DNA of 64,000 nt from Candidatus Sulfopaludibacter sp. SbA3. Its GTDB lineage: Bacteria; Acidobacteriota; Terriglobia; Bryobacterales; Bryobacteraceae. The stretch's first letter is position 1. Every line of letters begins with the position of its first letter. The stretch is from positions 32,345 to 96,344 of the forward strand of contig CAMDED010000007.1 of assembly GCA_945893365.1 (NCBI GenBank), in the 5' to 3' direction. The notes under the pieces were generated by a model. That model worked only from the letters and a program-made list of their open reading frames with translations. It was not told where the DNA came from and ran no database searches. Below are positions 43,441 through 53,100 of the stretch, piece after piece. Both the position numbers and the translations under genes were made by a program.

Positions 43441-44841
43441 ATGGAAGAAAAACTGAAAATTGCCGTCTTCATCGATTTCGACAATATCGAAATCGGAGTG
43501 AAGTCCACACTGCAGCGCGAGTTCGACGTCGCGGCTGTCCTTGACGCCCTTAAGGAAAGGGGCGAAATCGTCACCAAGATCGCTTACGCGAATTGGGGAC
43601 GCCAGGATACTTTTACCCGGCAGCTCTCCGAGCACGCGATTCAGATGGTGCAGCGCGATCCCTCCCCGCGCGGCGACAAGAACGGCGCCGACATCAACCT
43701 CGCTCTCGACGCGCTGGAGATGGCGTTCACGCACGATCACATCAACACGTTCGCAATCGTCAGCGGCGATAGCGACTTCATCGCGCTCGTGAACAAGCTG
43801 AAACAATACGATAAGACGATTTTCGTGGTTGGAGGCCGCGCCTTTACCAGCACGATTCTCCAAAAGAACTGTCACGAATTCATCAGCTACGAATCGCTGC
43901 TTCTCGACCAGACAAGATCCGAAAGCTCTCGCCCCCCGCGCCAGCAACATTCGCAGCATCAGGGGTCGCAGCATCAGGGATCGCAGCCGGCGGCCGGGCA
44001 GCCTCAGGGATCGCCGCCAGCGGGATCGCAGCCGCAGGGCGGGCATCCGCAGGAGGGAAGGCAGAGCCGCCCGCCGCGAGAACCGAGCCGGCGTCCGGCG
44101 CCGCTCGATCTGGCGCAAGCCATGCCGCTCGTGGAACGGGCGCTGCAGGTTCTCGAGCGCCGCGAGGTCCGCCCGCAACTCGGCCTGCTGAAGTCCACCA
44201 TGCTCCAGCTCGACTCCACTTTCAGCGAGAGAGCGTATGGATCGGGTTCGTTCAGCGACTTCATCGAGAAGCTGAAGAAGGGCGAACTGGTCCACGTCTC
44301 AGGCGGCGAGGGCCGCTACATGATCGAGCGCCGCGACCGCGGACATGGCGAGAAGGTCGCCGCCGTTAAACCCGAAGCCGCGATTCCGATTCTGCGGGAC
44401 GTGCTTGAAACCCACCGCTTCGATATCGACAACGGATGTCCTGCGGACACGGTGGCCGAATGGGTCGCCGCGGAGAACGAGGGCTTCGATTGCAAGAAGT
44501 ACGGCTTCCAGGAATTCAGCGAATTGCTGAATTTCGCGCAGGACAAGCTGCTGGTCCGCGTCGAACCGAACGAAGAGAAGGGACTCACCGTGTTCCTCGG
44601 CCCCGAGTTCCATCCGCCGGCCGCGCCGCCCGAGCCCGAGCCTCCGCCGGTTGAGATCGAGCCGGAAGAAGAGCAGCCATACGTAAAAGGCCAGCCCACG
44701 GCGCGCACGCCGAAGCCGAAAAGGACCGCGCGAAAGACCGCCGCTCCGAAAGCGGCCGGTACGAAGCGCGCCGCTTCCCCTCGAAAGCGAGTCAACCGCG
44801 AGGCCGCCAAGGATCCGGTGCTGACGCTCCCGATGGAATGA
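43441..44841 (+). CDS. NYN-domain RNase-like protein with two LOTUS/OST-HTH domains
   Basis: A 466-residue protein. Residues 5-150 are a NYN (LabA/PIN-like) domain: IAVFIDFDNIEIGVKSTLQ gives the first acidic pair, DKNGADINLALDALEM the second, and TFAIVSGDSDFIALVNKLKQ the third. A Gln/Gly/Pro-rich linker with short repeats (HQGSQ, QPQGS) spans about residues 160-210. Two OST-HTH (LOTUS) domains follow, about residues 220-285 (LVERALQVLERREVRPQLG and FSDFIEKLKKGELVHV) and 305-375 (ILRDVLETHRFDIDNGCPAD and FSELLNFAQDKLLVRV). The C-terminal tail is Lys/Ala/Pro-rich. This set suggests RNA binding and cleavage. It overlaps the RraA-like gene by four bases. Confidence 0.88.
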   Translation: MEEKLKIAVFIDFDNIEIGVKSTLQREFDVAAVLDALKERGEIVTKIAYANWGRQDTFTRQLSEHAIQMVQRDPSPRGDKNGADINLALDALEMAFTHDHINTFAIVSGDSDFIALVNKLKQYDKTIFVVGGRAFTSTILQKNCHEFISYESLLLDQTRSESSRPPRQQHSQHQGSQHQGSQPAAGQPQGSPPAGSQPQGGHPQEGRQSRPPREPSRRPAPLDLAQAMPLVERALQVLERREVRPQLGLLKSTMLQLDSTFSERAYGSGSFSDFIEKLKKGELVHVSGGEGRYMIERRDRGHGEKVAAVKPEAAIPILRDVLETHRFDIDNGCPADTVAEWVAAENEGFDCKKYGFQEFSELLNFAQDKLLVRVEPNEEKGLTVFLGPEFHPPAAPPEPEPPPVEIEPEEEQPYVKGQPTARTPKPKRTARKTAAPKAAGTKRAASPRKRVNREAAKDPVLTLPME

Positions 44842-45587
44842 GAATCCCTCAACTCTCCGCGGCCGATCTAAGACTGCTCGGCCGGTTCGACACGCCGACG
44901 GTAAGCAACGCGATCGAGTTGTTCGACGTGCTCCCGCGCACCGCCGGTTATATGGATGCGCGCATTCGCGCGTGCTTTCCCGAGATGCCGCCGATTGTGG
45001 GATACGCCTCGACGGCGACCATTCGCTGCGCTTTTCCGAAGGCCGCCGAAGCCGTATACAACTCGCTTGACGAACAGGTCGCGGCGTTTGCGGATATCCC
45101 CGGGCCGCCGATCGTGGTCTTCCAGGACTTGGACGATCCGCCCGCCGCAGCCACTTTCGGCGAGATCATGTGCTCCACCTACCAGGCGTTCGGCGCGGTT
45201 GGGCTGATTACGAGCGGCGCGGCTCGCGATCTGGATCAGGTGCGCCGCATCGGCTTCAGCGCCTTCAGCAATGGCGTGATTTGCTCGCACGGCTACAGCC
45301 ATATCCACTCGATTCACGAAGGCGTGCGGGTGGGCGGCATCGCCGTTCATCCCGGCGATCTGATTCATGCGGATTGCAATGGAGTCACCACGATTCCGCA
45401 CGAGATCGCGAGTGAAGTGGCGCATGTTTGCGCCGATTACATGGCTGCGGAGTCCGTGATCCTGGATTTTCTCAGGACGGAGAAACCAGGCGTCAAGGGA
45501 TTCTCCGAGGCTCGCAAGGAATCCATGCGGCAAATCGGCGAACTTGGCAAGCGCGTTCGCGCCGCCCGCAAGACATCCGTCGCATAA
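44838..45587 (+). CDS. RraA-like family protein
   Basis: A 249-residue member of the RraA/4-hydroxy-4-methyl-2-oxoglutarate aldolase fold. Visible motifs: [17 protein letters not shown] at the N-terminus, [45 protein letters not shown] (family G-x-x-R-D) and [18 protein letters not shown] with the acidic metal-binding pair. Members are aldolases or demethylmenaquinone-methyltransferase-like proteins. Its ATG overlaps the NYN stop. Confidence 0.85.
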   Translation: MRIPQLSAADLRLLGRFDTPTVSNAIELFDVLPRTAGYMDARIRACFPEMPPIVGYASTATIRCAFPKAAEAVYNSLDEQVAAFADIPGPPIVVFQDLDDPPAAATFGEIMCSTYQAFGAVGLITSGAARDLDQVRRIGFSAFSNGVICSHGYSHIHSIHEGVRVGGIAVHPGDLIHADCNGVTTIPHEIASEVAHVCADYMAAESVILDFLRTEKPGVKGFSEARKESMRQIGELGKRVRAARKTSVA

Positions 45588-45606
45588 TGGGATCGGAGGT
45601 TTGACA

Positions 45607-46875
45607 ATGGCAGCGGTTGAGCCGTTCGATCGCGAAACCAATCCCTGGGTTGCCGCCGAAGCGCGCTTCGACGAAGCCGCCGCGATGCTCAAACTCGACG
45701 ACGGCTTGTGCAAAGTATTGCGCAATCCTTCGCGCGAGATCACGGTACATATTCCGATCAAGCTCGACGACGGGCGTATCGAAGTCTTCACGGGATATCG
45801 CGTCCAACACTCCATAGCGCGGGGCCCAGGCAAGGGCGGCATCCGTTATGCGCCCGACGTGACTCTTGACGAGGTGCGAGCGCTCGCTTCCTGGATGACG
45901 TGGAAGTGCGCGGTCGTCAACATCCCCTTCGGAGGCGCGAAGGGCGGCGTCATTTGCGATCCAAGCCTGCTGTCCGACTTGGAGCTCGAGCGAATTACGC
46001 GCCGCTATACCGCGGAACTGGGAGAATTCCTGGGACCTGAACGCGATGTCCCCGCGCCGGATCGCAACACAAACGAACAGACCATGGCATGGATCATGGA
46101 TACCTACTCCATGCATGAGCGCCATACCGTAACCGCTGTCGTGACGGGGAAACCGCTTGATCTGGGCGGCTCGCGGGGCCGCCCAGAAGCGACGGGCCGC
46201 GGGTGCATGATCGTAACGCAACAGGCGCTGAAGCGCCTCGGCATGGATCCGGCGTCCACGAGCGTGGTGATTCAGGGATTCGGCAACGTCGGCGGCATGG
46301 CGGCGCGGCTGATGTCGAAGGCCGGCTTCCGGATCACGGGAATTATCGAGTACGACGGCGCAGTCCGCAACCCGCGCGGTCTCGATATTTCAGCGCTCGC
46401 CGCGCATCGCAGGGAGACCGGCTCGATCCGCGAATTCTCCGGGGGCGAGGAAGTCGATCCCGCCGAAGCATTGCTAATGCCGTGCGATGTGCTGATCCCC
46501 GCCGCCACCGAGAACGCGGTTACGTCCAGGAATGCCGGCAGGCTCCAGTGCAGGATTCTTTGCGAAGGGGCGAACGGTCCCACGACGCCGGCCGCGGACC
46601 TGATTCTGGCGGACAAGGGAATATTCGTCATCCCGGATATTCTCGCCAACGCGGGCGGCGTCACGGTGAGTTACTTCGAGTGGGTTCAGGATCGCCAGGG
46701 ATTTTTCTGGAACGAGCAGCTTGTCAACGACCGGCTGGAAGAGATTATGGTCGCGAGCTTTGAGGCCGTTGTCGGTTACGCGGACAAGCACGGCGTGAAC
46801 AACCGCATCGCCGCCTACATGCTGGCGCTCGACCGGGTGGCCTTCGCCATTCGCCTGCGGGGACTGTACGCGTAG
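45607..46875 (+). CDS. gdhA: Glutamate dehydrogenase (Glu/Leu/Phe/Val family)
   Basis: A 422-residue NAD(P)-dependent enzyme that interconverts glutamate and 2-oxoglutarate plus ammonia. [18 protein letters not shown] and [10 protein letters not shown] contain the substrate and catalytic lysines, [19 protein letters not shown] follows, and [17 protein letters not shown] is the dinucleotide motif. Length and pattern match the hexameric family. GGAGG lies seven bases before the ATG at 45607. Confidence 0.95.
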   Translation: MAAVEPFDRETNPWVAAEARFDEAAAMLKLDDGLCKVLRNPSREITVHIPIKLDDGRIEVFTGYRVQHSIARGPGKGGIRYAPDVTLDEVRALASWMTWKCAVVNIPFGGAKGGVICDPSLLSDLELERITRRYTAELGEFLGPERDVPAPDRNTNEQTMAWIMDTYSMHERHTVTAVVTGKPLDLGGSRGRPEATGRGCMIVTQQALKRLGMDPASTSVVIQGFGNVGGMAARLMSKAGFRITGIIEYDGAVRNPRGLDISALAAHRRETGSIREFSGGEEVDPAEALLMPCDVLIPAATENAVTSRNAGRLQCRILCEGANGPTTPAADLILADKGIFVIPDILANAGGVTVSYFEWVQDRQGFFWNEQLVNDRLEEIMVASFEAVVGYADKHGVNNRIAAYMLALDRVAFAIRLRGLYA

Positions 46876-46896
46876 GCGGGAGCGCCAAGCCGATTG

Positions 46897-46902
46897 TACA
46901 AT
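46897..46902 (+). promoter_or_regulatory. -10-like box TACAAT before Uma2 gene
   Basis: TACAAT ends six bases before the GTG at 46909 and follows the gdhA stop by 21 bases. Predicted leaderless start; it also supports choosing the GTG over the earlier TTG at 46894. Confidence 0.45.
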
Positions 46903-46908
46903 GGGTTC

Positions 46909-47421
46909 GTGGAAACCACTCTGGCGCCGGTGCAAGAATATCTGGCCACCAGTTTTCCGGATGGAGACCGCGAGTATATCGATGGCGCGATTCGCGAGCG
47001 CAACCTGGGCGAAGGAGACCACGCCTGGGTGCAGTCCCGGCTGGTCGTGTACTTCGCGATTCATTTTCCAAAATTATGGACCGTAGCCGAACTCCGGGTT
47101 CAGGTAAGCTCGACCCGCTACCGGATTCCAGACGTATTCGTCGCGGCCGAGAGGCCTCCCGGCAGGATCGCGACCACACCCCCGCTGTTGGTGGTCGAGG
47201 TTCTCTCTCCGGACGACCGTGTGGGCGATCTGGAAGAGAAACTCGCGGATTACTTTGGCTTCGGCGTCCCCTGCGCGTGGGTGATCAACCCGCGCACCCG
47301 CCGCGGCTTCGTGCATACTCCCGGCAGAAACGCGGAAGTCTCAGACGGCGTGCTGACCACTCCGGATGGCCGCATCGAAGCGCCGCTGGAATCGATTCTC
47401 GAGCCCGCCGGGGAAATTTGA
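46909..47421 (+). CDS. Uma2-family (DUF820) endonuclease-like protein
   Basis: A 170-residue protein of the Uma2 family, with a PD-(D/E)XK-like fold. TTLAPVQEYL, YIDGAIRERNLG, RYRIPDVFVAAE (catalytic Asp), LLVVEVLSPDDRVGDLEEKL (E-x-x-S-P...K) and DYFGFGVPCAWVINPRTR are family blocks. Biological function is unclear; these are abundant in cyanobacteria and Acidobacteriota. The GTG start at 46909 is preferred over the TTG at 46894, because TACAAT lies at 46897-46902. Confidence 0.82.
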   Translation: METTLAPVQEYLATSFPDGDREYIDGAIRERNLGEGDHAWVQSRLVVYFAIHFPKLWTVAELRVQVSSTRYRIPDVFVAAERPPGRIATTPPLLVVEVLSPDDRVGDLEEKLADYFGFGVPCAWVINPRTRRGFVHTPGRNAEVSDGVLTTPDGRIEAPLESILEPAGEI

Positions 47422-47572
47422 TTTTGGCGGCGGCGGGCGCGAGCGCAATGACGGAAAGCTCCGGCAAGTCCACCGAACAGGCGGCAATCTCTTCGTCGAT
47501 TGCCCACAGTCTGCTCTATGCCTCCCCTCGTCACGGCGCTACCACAATCGCGTGTTACCATAAGGAGGGAAT

Positions 47573-47746
47573 ATGAACCCGAACGATCCTGCGACGAAAC
47601 AGGATCTTGAAACGGCAGTCCAAGCCGCAAAGCGCGACCTCTCGGAAGCAAAGGACGAGTTCTTGGAGGCGATTCGCGGCATCGAAACCAAACTCCCTCA
47701 GGCGTTCTACGGATACGCCAAGAACAACGACGCACGCCTGCTTTAA
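47573..47746 (+). CDS. Small helical protein, probably truncated by frameshift
   Basis: A 57-residue frame with an excellent AAGGAGGG four bases before the ATG. Sequence MNPNDPATKQDLETAVQAAK and EAIRGIETKLPQAFYGYAKN resembles a common family of small coiled-coil proteins with A-T-K-x-D-L at the start and x-L-x-x-A-F-Y-G-x-A near the middle. The stop at 47744 cuts it off; in another frame the sequence continues FKTEANETILRTRMAGVESRL, as expected for the family's second helix. A one-base frameshift near 47742 is likely. The region 47422-47572 and the space up to the tRNA show no further gene. Confidence 0.6.
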   Translation: MNPNDPATKQDLETAVQAAKRDLSEAKDEFLEAIRGIETKLPQAFYGYAKNNDARLL

Positions 47747-48053
47747 AACCGAAGCGAACGAGACGATTCTTCGCACTCGGATGGCCGGCGTAGAATCTCG
47801 CCTTTGGGATCGTGCCCCAGTCGTACTGTCCACACCTTCCAGTCCGCCATGCCCCCTCTGTCTGCCGATTCGGAAAAACCGGTAGGCAACCTGGGAGCGA
47901 TGCCGCGGCGCGAAGGGATCTTATTCTTCAGCTTTGGAAGGCGTAGTTGTAGTACACTATTGTGTTGTGGGACACGTTCGGGAATTCTTCGAATCGTTCC
48001 ATGAGCCAGAAGCTCTAGAGTCTGGTATGGCAGTCGTAAGTTGTTGAAAAAAA

Positions 48054-48130
<77 letters not shown>

Positions 48131-48249
48131 CTTGACCTCTGCGGTATCGCCGGGTTTACCGGTGTAGGCTGTCTCAAAACCAAGCTGACCTTCCGCCGCC
48201 GCGATTGCACCGCGCACCTTGGTCCGGTGGAGATGGCAGGCCTTGGAGC

Positions 48250-49056
48250 ATGTTTCTAACACGGACCCGAATCGTCTCGCTGGTCTTGCTGGCAAACCTG
48301 CAGGCAGTTCTTGCGCAGGATCGCCTCGAACAGTGGCTGCCTGGCCCAGTCATTCCGCTGCAGGCGAAGCTGCACCACGTGCAGGGAATTGATGTCGAGG
48401 CCGGCTACCTGTGGGTCTCCTCCATTGATGCCAAGGCGAAAAAGGGATACCTCTCCCGCTTCGAATTGAAGAGCGGGAGGCTTCTGGCCCAAGTGGAAGT
48501 GCAGGAGGGCCGGCGGATTCATCCTGGCGGAATCTGCCTGGATGAGGACTCAATTTGGCTCCCCGTGGCGGAGTACACGCGCCACGGCTCTACTTCCATT
48601 GAGCGCCGGAACAAGCGGACGCTCCAAAGAATCGACGCCTTCAACGTCGATGACCATATCGGCTGCGTCGCCGCCGGACCGCACGGACTGGTGGGAGGAG
48701 ACTGGGACAGCCGTATTCTCTATCATTGGCTGCGAGACGGAAAGGAGGTGAGCCGCACTCCGAACCCTCGGGAAACTGCCTACCAGGACCTCAAAATCGT
48801 AAACGGCAAGCTAATGGCCTCGGGTGGAATTTCTCGCGATAAGGGAGCCATCGAGTGGCTCGACCTGAATAGCTACGCGCTTCTTCGCCGGGTTACCGCC
48901 GGAAAGACCGGCCGCGGCACGCCTTACACGAACGAGGGGATGGCTTTCCGCGACGGAACGCTCTATCTTCTTCCGGAGGACGACCCCAGCCGCTTGTTCA
49001 CCCTCTCGGAGAACTCCGGGTTGGCGTCCGATGCGGATCCGGCGTTTGGCCGCTAG
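48250..49056 (+). CDS. Secreted DUF6454-type propeller-like protein
   Basis: A 268-residue exported protein with a signal peptide (TRIVSLVLLANLQAVLAQ). The body has repeated propeller-like strands such as HHVQGIDVEAGYLWVSSIDA, RIHPGGICLDEDSIWLPVAE, HIGCVAAGPHGLVGGDWDSR, NPRETAYQDLKIVNGKLMAS and TNEGMAFRDGTLYLLPEDDP. I recognise the pattern of DUF6454 proteins but not an enzyme activity. GGAG is close to the ATG. The region between the tRNA and the gene has no other feature. Confidence 0.75.
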   Translation: MFLTRTRIVSLVLLANLQAVLAQDRLEQWLPGPVIPLQAKLHHVQGIDVEAGYLWVSSIDAKAKKGYLSRFELKSGRLLAQVEVQEGRRIHPGGICLDEDSIWLPVAEYTRHGSTSIERRNKRTLQRIDAFNVDDHIGCVAAGPHGLVGGDWDSRILYHWLRDGKEVSRTPNPRETAYQDLKIVNGKLMASGGISRDKGAIEWLDLNSYALLRRVTAGKTGRGTPYTNEGMAFRDGTLYLLPEDDPSRLFTLSENSGLASDADPAFGR

Positions 49057-49102
49057 CTGAAGAGTATGCCCACGGCCCAACCGTGCCCGGCGCCCTCAAC
49101 TC

Positions 49103-50170
49103 CTACGCCCGTGTCCCCTCCGCGTTTACACGGTCCCGCAGCGCCTTCATGTAGCCGATCGTATACGAGTTGTTTGCCGCCGGATACCCGCCTCCGGGAA
49201 CGTGATCCGGAATCACGATTCCGTCGAAGTTCACCTCGCGCAACGCCTTCATGACCTGGTACATGTCGAGGTAGCCATTGTCGATAAAAGTTTCGCGGAA
49301 CGTCGGTAGGGGCGAGCTTACATTGCGGAAATGCACCTTAAAGATCTTTTTCTTGGCCCCCAGGGCGCGCACCGCTTCCACCGGGTCCTTCCCGAAGCCC
49401 TGCTTTCCCCCTTCGCCCCACGTGCCGATGCACAAGCAAGCGCCGAAATTGTCGCTCCCCGCGATCTCGAAGGCCCGCTCATAGGCCGCATAGGTACGAA
49501 AAACGCGCGCCACGCAACCAAGCGAATCCACAGGCGGGTCGTCGGGGTGCAGGCCGATCCGCACGTTGTTCTTCTCCGCCACGGGCATCACGGCGCGGAT
49601 AAAGGTCGTAAAGGATTTCCAGATCTGCTCCTCTTTATATTCCTTGTCGAAGGAGCACGGCAGTTTCTTCGCCACCGCGACATTAAACTCCCGCGTGTCC
49701 GCGTTCCCGCGCGTCTTTCCGATCGACGTTTGATAGAACCCCGGCGTCGGCTGGTTCTTGATATTCGACATGTGCGCGTACGTCGTGTAGCGAATGCCGG
49801 CGCGTCCCAGATTGGTCAGGTACTTCTTGTACTGTTCAATCTTGTTCTCGACGCCAGGCAGGCTCAACACCAAGGTTGGATCGCAGTGCAGGTCCATGAT
49901 GCCGACGTTGAAGACCTGTACGCCATTGGCCTCCATCTTGCGCCGGGTCGCGATCATCCACTCGGCCGTATTGTTCTCGATCGAAGTCCAGATCGAAACC
50001 GCTTCCACGCCCGCATGGCGCAGCCCGGTCAGGTCGTTTTCGTTGGGCTTGTCGCTGAAGAACGTGCCCAGCTTGATGCCCGCCGGAGCCTTGGTCTGGG
50101 CAGCCGCATAAGACAGCAAGCCGCCGCCGGCCGCCGCCATTCCCATCCGTAATAAGTGTCGTCGTTCCAT
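49103..50170 (-). CDS. TIM-barrel protein, mannonate dehydratase (UxuA)-like, Tat signal
   Basis: A 355-residue protein. N-terminal MERRHLLRMGMAAAGGGLLS is Tat-like. The barrel shows IKLGTFFSDKPNE, GIRYTTYAHMSNIKNQPTP, VRIGLHPDDPPVDSLGCVAR (the HPDDPP motif typical of UxuA), IGTWGEGGK and VHFRNVSSPLPTFRETFIDNG. UxuA converts mannonate to 2-keto-3-deoxygluconate, but an exported form with a Tat signal suggests another sugar-acid reaction in the periplasm. The ATG is one base after the TAA of the receptor gene, so the two are co-transcribed. Confidence 0.85.
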   Translation of the reverse strand: MERRHLLRMGMAAAGGGLLSYAAAQTKAPAGIKLGTFFSDKPNENDLTGLRHAGVEAVSIWTSIENNTAEWMIATRRKMEANGVQVFNVGIMDLHCDPTLVLSLPGVENKIEQYKKYLTNLGRAGIRYTTYAHMSNIKNQPTPGFYQTSIGKTRGNADTREFNVAVAKKLPCSFDKEYKEEQIWKSFTTFIRAVMPVAEKNNVRIGLHPDDPPVDSLGCVARVFRTYAAYERAFEIAGSDNFGACLCIGTWGEGGKQGFGKDPVEAVRALGAKKKIFKVHFRNVSSPLPTFRETFIDNGYLDMYQVMKALREVNFDGIVIPDHVPGGGYPAANNSYTIGYMKALRDRVNAEGTRA

Positions 50171-50171
50171 A

Positions 50172-53100
50172 TTAAAATACCACCCTCACTCCGAACTGAA
50201 CGTTGCGGGGCTGCGACCCCGATAGAACTCTCCCGAAATCCGGATTGGTTACATCCGTGGTTTGGTTTCGCGCCTCGAAGAAAGGACTGTTGAAGAGATT
50301 GAACATCTCAGCTCTGAACTGCACGTTGAAGCGTTCCTTGATGTGCGTGTTCTTGAATAGCGACATATCGAAGCTTTTCCTGCCCGGCCCCCGGAGATCG
50401 GGTTGCGAGAGCGAATCGGTCGGCACCGTGAACGGCGCGGCCGATTTGAAGGAAGTCGTGTCGAACCACTTGTCGAGCGACTGGCCGCTCGGAAGCACCC
50501 CGCTCTTCAGCCGGTCCGACCGCCCATTTGTATACGCAAAATCCAACAGCCCCGTATTGTCGGGAGCGGTAATCAGGATCGGCCGGCCCGTCTGGAGCAC
50601 GGTAATTCCATTCCACTGCCAGCCCCCCAGCACCCAATTCGCCAGACCGGACTGCACCCACCGCTTGCCCTTGCCGAACGGCAGATCGTAAACGTGGCTG
50701 ATCACCAGCCGGTGCGGGGTGTCGTTCGCTTCATGGGAGCGGTTGTACTTCGGGTCGTAAAGGGCGTTCGAAGGTCCCACAACCCAGGTGTTGCTTTCGC
50801 CCGTCGACGAGATCGTCTTCGACATCGTGTAGGCTAGCGACATTGTAAGCCCCTGGGAGTAGCGCTTCTCAAACCGCCCCGTCATGCTCTGATAACTGGC
50901 GTCGCCATACGGCCGGCGGATGGCCAGGATCTGCTGATACTGCGGGAACGGCCGCAGCAGTTGTTTACGGCGAACGGTCGGGAAGCTGAGGTCGCCCACC
51001 GTCACCTTGCCGAAATACGGGTTCGGCACCACGTCGTTCAGGCGCGACCCCCACTGCGAGAGCAGCAACGGATCGTTGGCGTTGTCCTGCCGGTTCCAGA
51101 ACAGATGCGTAATCTTGCTGCCCACGTAGGCCACTTCGGCAATCATCGTCGGCGAAACCTCCCGCTGGATGCCGAAATTCCAGTTCGCGATGTAAGCGAG
51201 CGGGTGATCCGGAAAGTCCACTCGAATGTTTTGGCCCGCGAATGTGGTTGTGCCCTTCTGCGGATACGTAAAGCCCGCAGCGAAGGGGTTTGTCCACGAA
51301 CCTCCGACAGGCGGCGTGAATGCGATCGGGTTCGGCGCTCCCAGCGACAGGAAGTTCGAGACGAAGGTGCCCGATCCGAAATCCGTCGCCGCCGCGTTCA
51401 GACCGTTGTTTGCGGCGTTGAAAATCGCTCCGCCCGTGCGGATCACGGTTTTCGAATCCAACTGAAATGCGAGACCCACGCGCGGTCCGAACGTCTTGTA
51501 GTTCGGATCGGTGTGATATCCGTCGGGCGGAACCCATTTGAACACTCCCTTCGCGCCCGTTACCGGTTCGGTGGCGGTGGCGTCGAAAATGCCGATGTTG
51601 CCCCACTTCTCGGCGTAGGGCGAGGTGTATTCGTAGCGGAATCCCAGGTTCAGAGTCACCCGGCTGTTTAGACGCCAGTCGTCCTGGATATAGCCCGCGC
51701 GGTAGTTTTGATAGAGAAACATGCGTGGCGTGAAGGTAAGCGTCCCAGCGGCGGGCACGCCCAGCAGCAAGCTCGCGAATCCGTGCCCCGAGTTCGAAGC
51801 CGAAACCGATGGATCCGGTCCCTGGTTGTACACGCGGTCGAAGAAATATTGTCCCGCCGAGAACTGCGAGTTATAGGCGTTCATGCGGAGGAGCTGCGTA
51901 TCGAAACCGGTCTTGATCCTGTGACGGCCCTTGATCCACGTCACGTGGTACTGTGCATGCCAGGTGTCCTGCGGCGCCAGCGTCTTGGTCGCCCCGCCCA
52001 ATTGGTCGATTTCGCTGGCGTTGAAGGTAGCCACCACCAGTCCCGACCCTGAGTTGTATTGTTGAACCGTGATCTGCGGGAACTGTTTGTACAGCACGTT
52101 CGACGTCAGGTTCGAGCCGAAGCCGAGCGACGCCATGTCGAAGCCTTCGCTCACCGGATAAGAGTTGGATTGAAGCCGCGTGTAGGAAATCCGGAACTCG
52201 CCCAGAAGATTGGGCGTGAACGTCGAGGTCAAGCTGATCAGGCCCGTCCGCGTAGGGCTGGAATTGATCGTCTTGGCCGGAAAGGCCTGCTCGGCCAGTG
52301 TCGAGAAGCTGTCGTTCTGCGCACCCCCAGTGCGTCCGAACAGCCGGTGCTTGGCGCTGATCTGGTGGTCGATCCGGGCAAACCATATATCCGCCAGGTT
52401 TACATTTTTGCCGGACAGGAAGTAGTTGCGCTGGTTGGCAAGCCCTTCGCCAGCCCTGTTCGGCGCGGGCCAGAAGCCAAGCACGTTCTTCGAAATCGCA
52501 TGAATTCTCGAGTCCGGAATGCGATTGCCCGGGAATGCATCGCGAATAAACTTACCGGGATTGTTCGGATCTGCGCGGGTCGTCAGGTAGTCGTAGACAT
52601 TCGTCACGCGGCCCTGACTATCCAACGTCTTCGAGAAATCTCCGGCTTTCTGTTCGCTTGTGGGCACGGTAGCCAGGAATTGATCCGGGCTCCCTTGCCG
52701 GATTCCTTCATAGTTTACGAAAAAGAACGTCCGGTCGCGAATGATACGGCCGCCCATCGCCGCGCCAAACTCATTGCGAATGAAGAGGCCTCGACCTACC
52801 CGGCTCCGGTTGTTGGACCAACTGTTGGCATTGAGGTGGTCGTTCCGCAGAAACTCATACACGACGCCGTGGTAGCTGTTCGTGCCGCTTTTGGTGGCGA
52901 CGTTGACGACGCCGCCGCCGGAATGGCCGAACTCGGAGGAGTACGACGCCGTCTCGACCTTAAATTCCGCCACGGACTCAAGGGGCACCGAGTAAGATTG
53001 TCCGCCGCTCGTGAACCCGCGCGACTCGCCGCCATCCATCAATACAGCGTTCTGCATCGCCAATCCGCCGCTGATGCGGGCGTTCGTGGCGCTTCCGATC

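Noticed and set aside
43921..44080. Short repeated units resembling a tandem repeat or CRISPR
   Set aside because: They encode the Gln/Gly/Pro linker of the NYN protein in frame and have no regular spacers. No CRISPR array was seen anywhere in the window.
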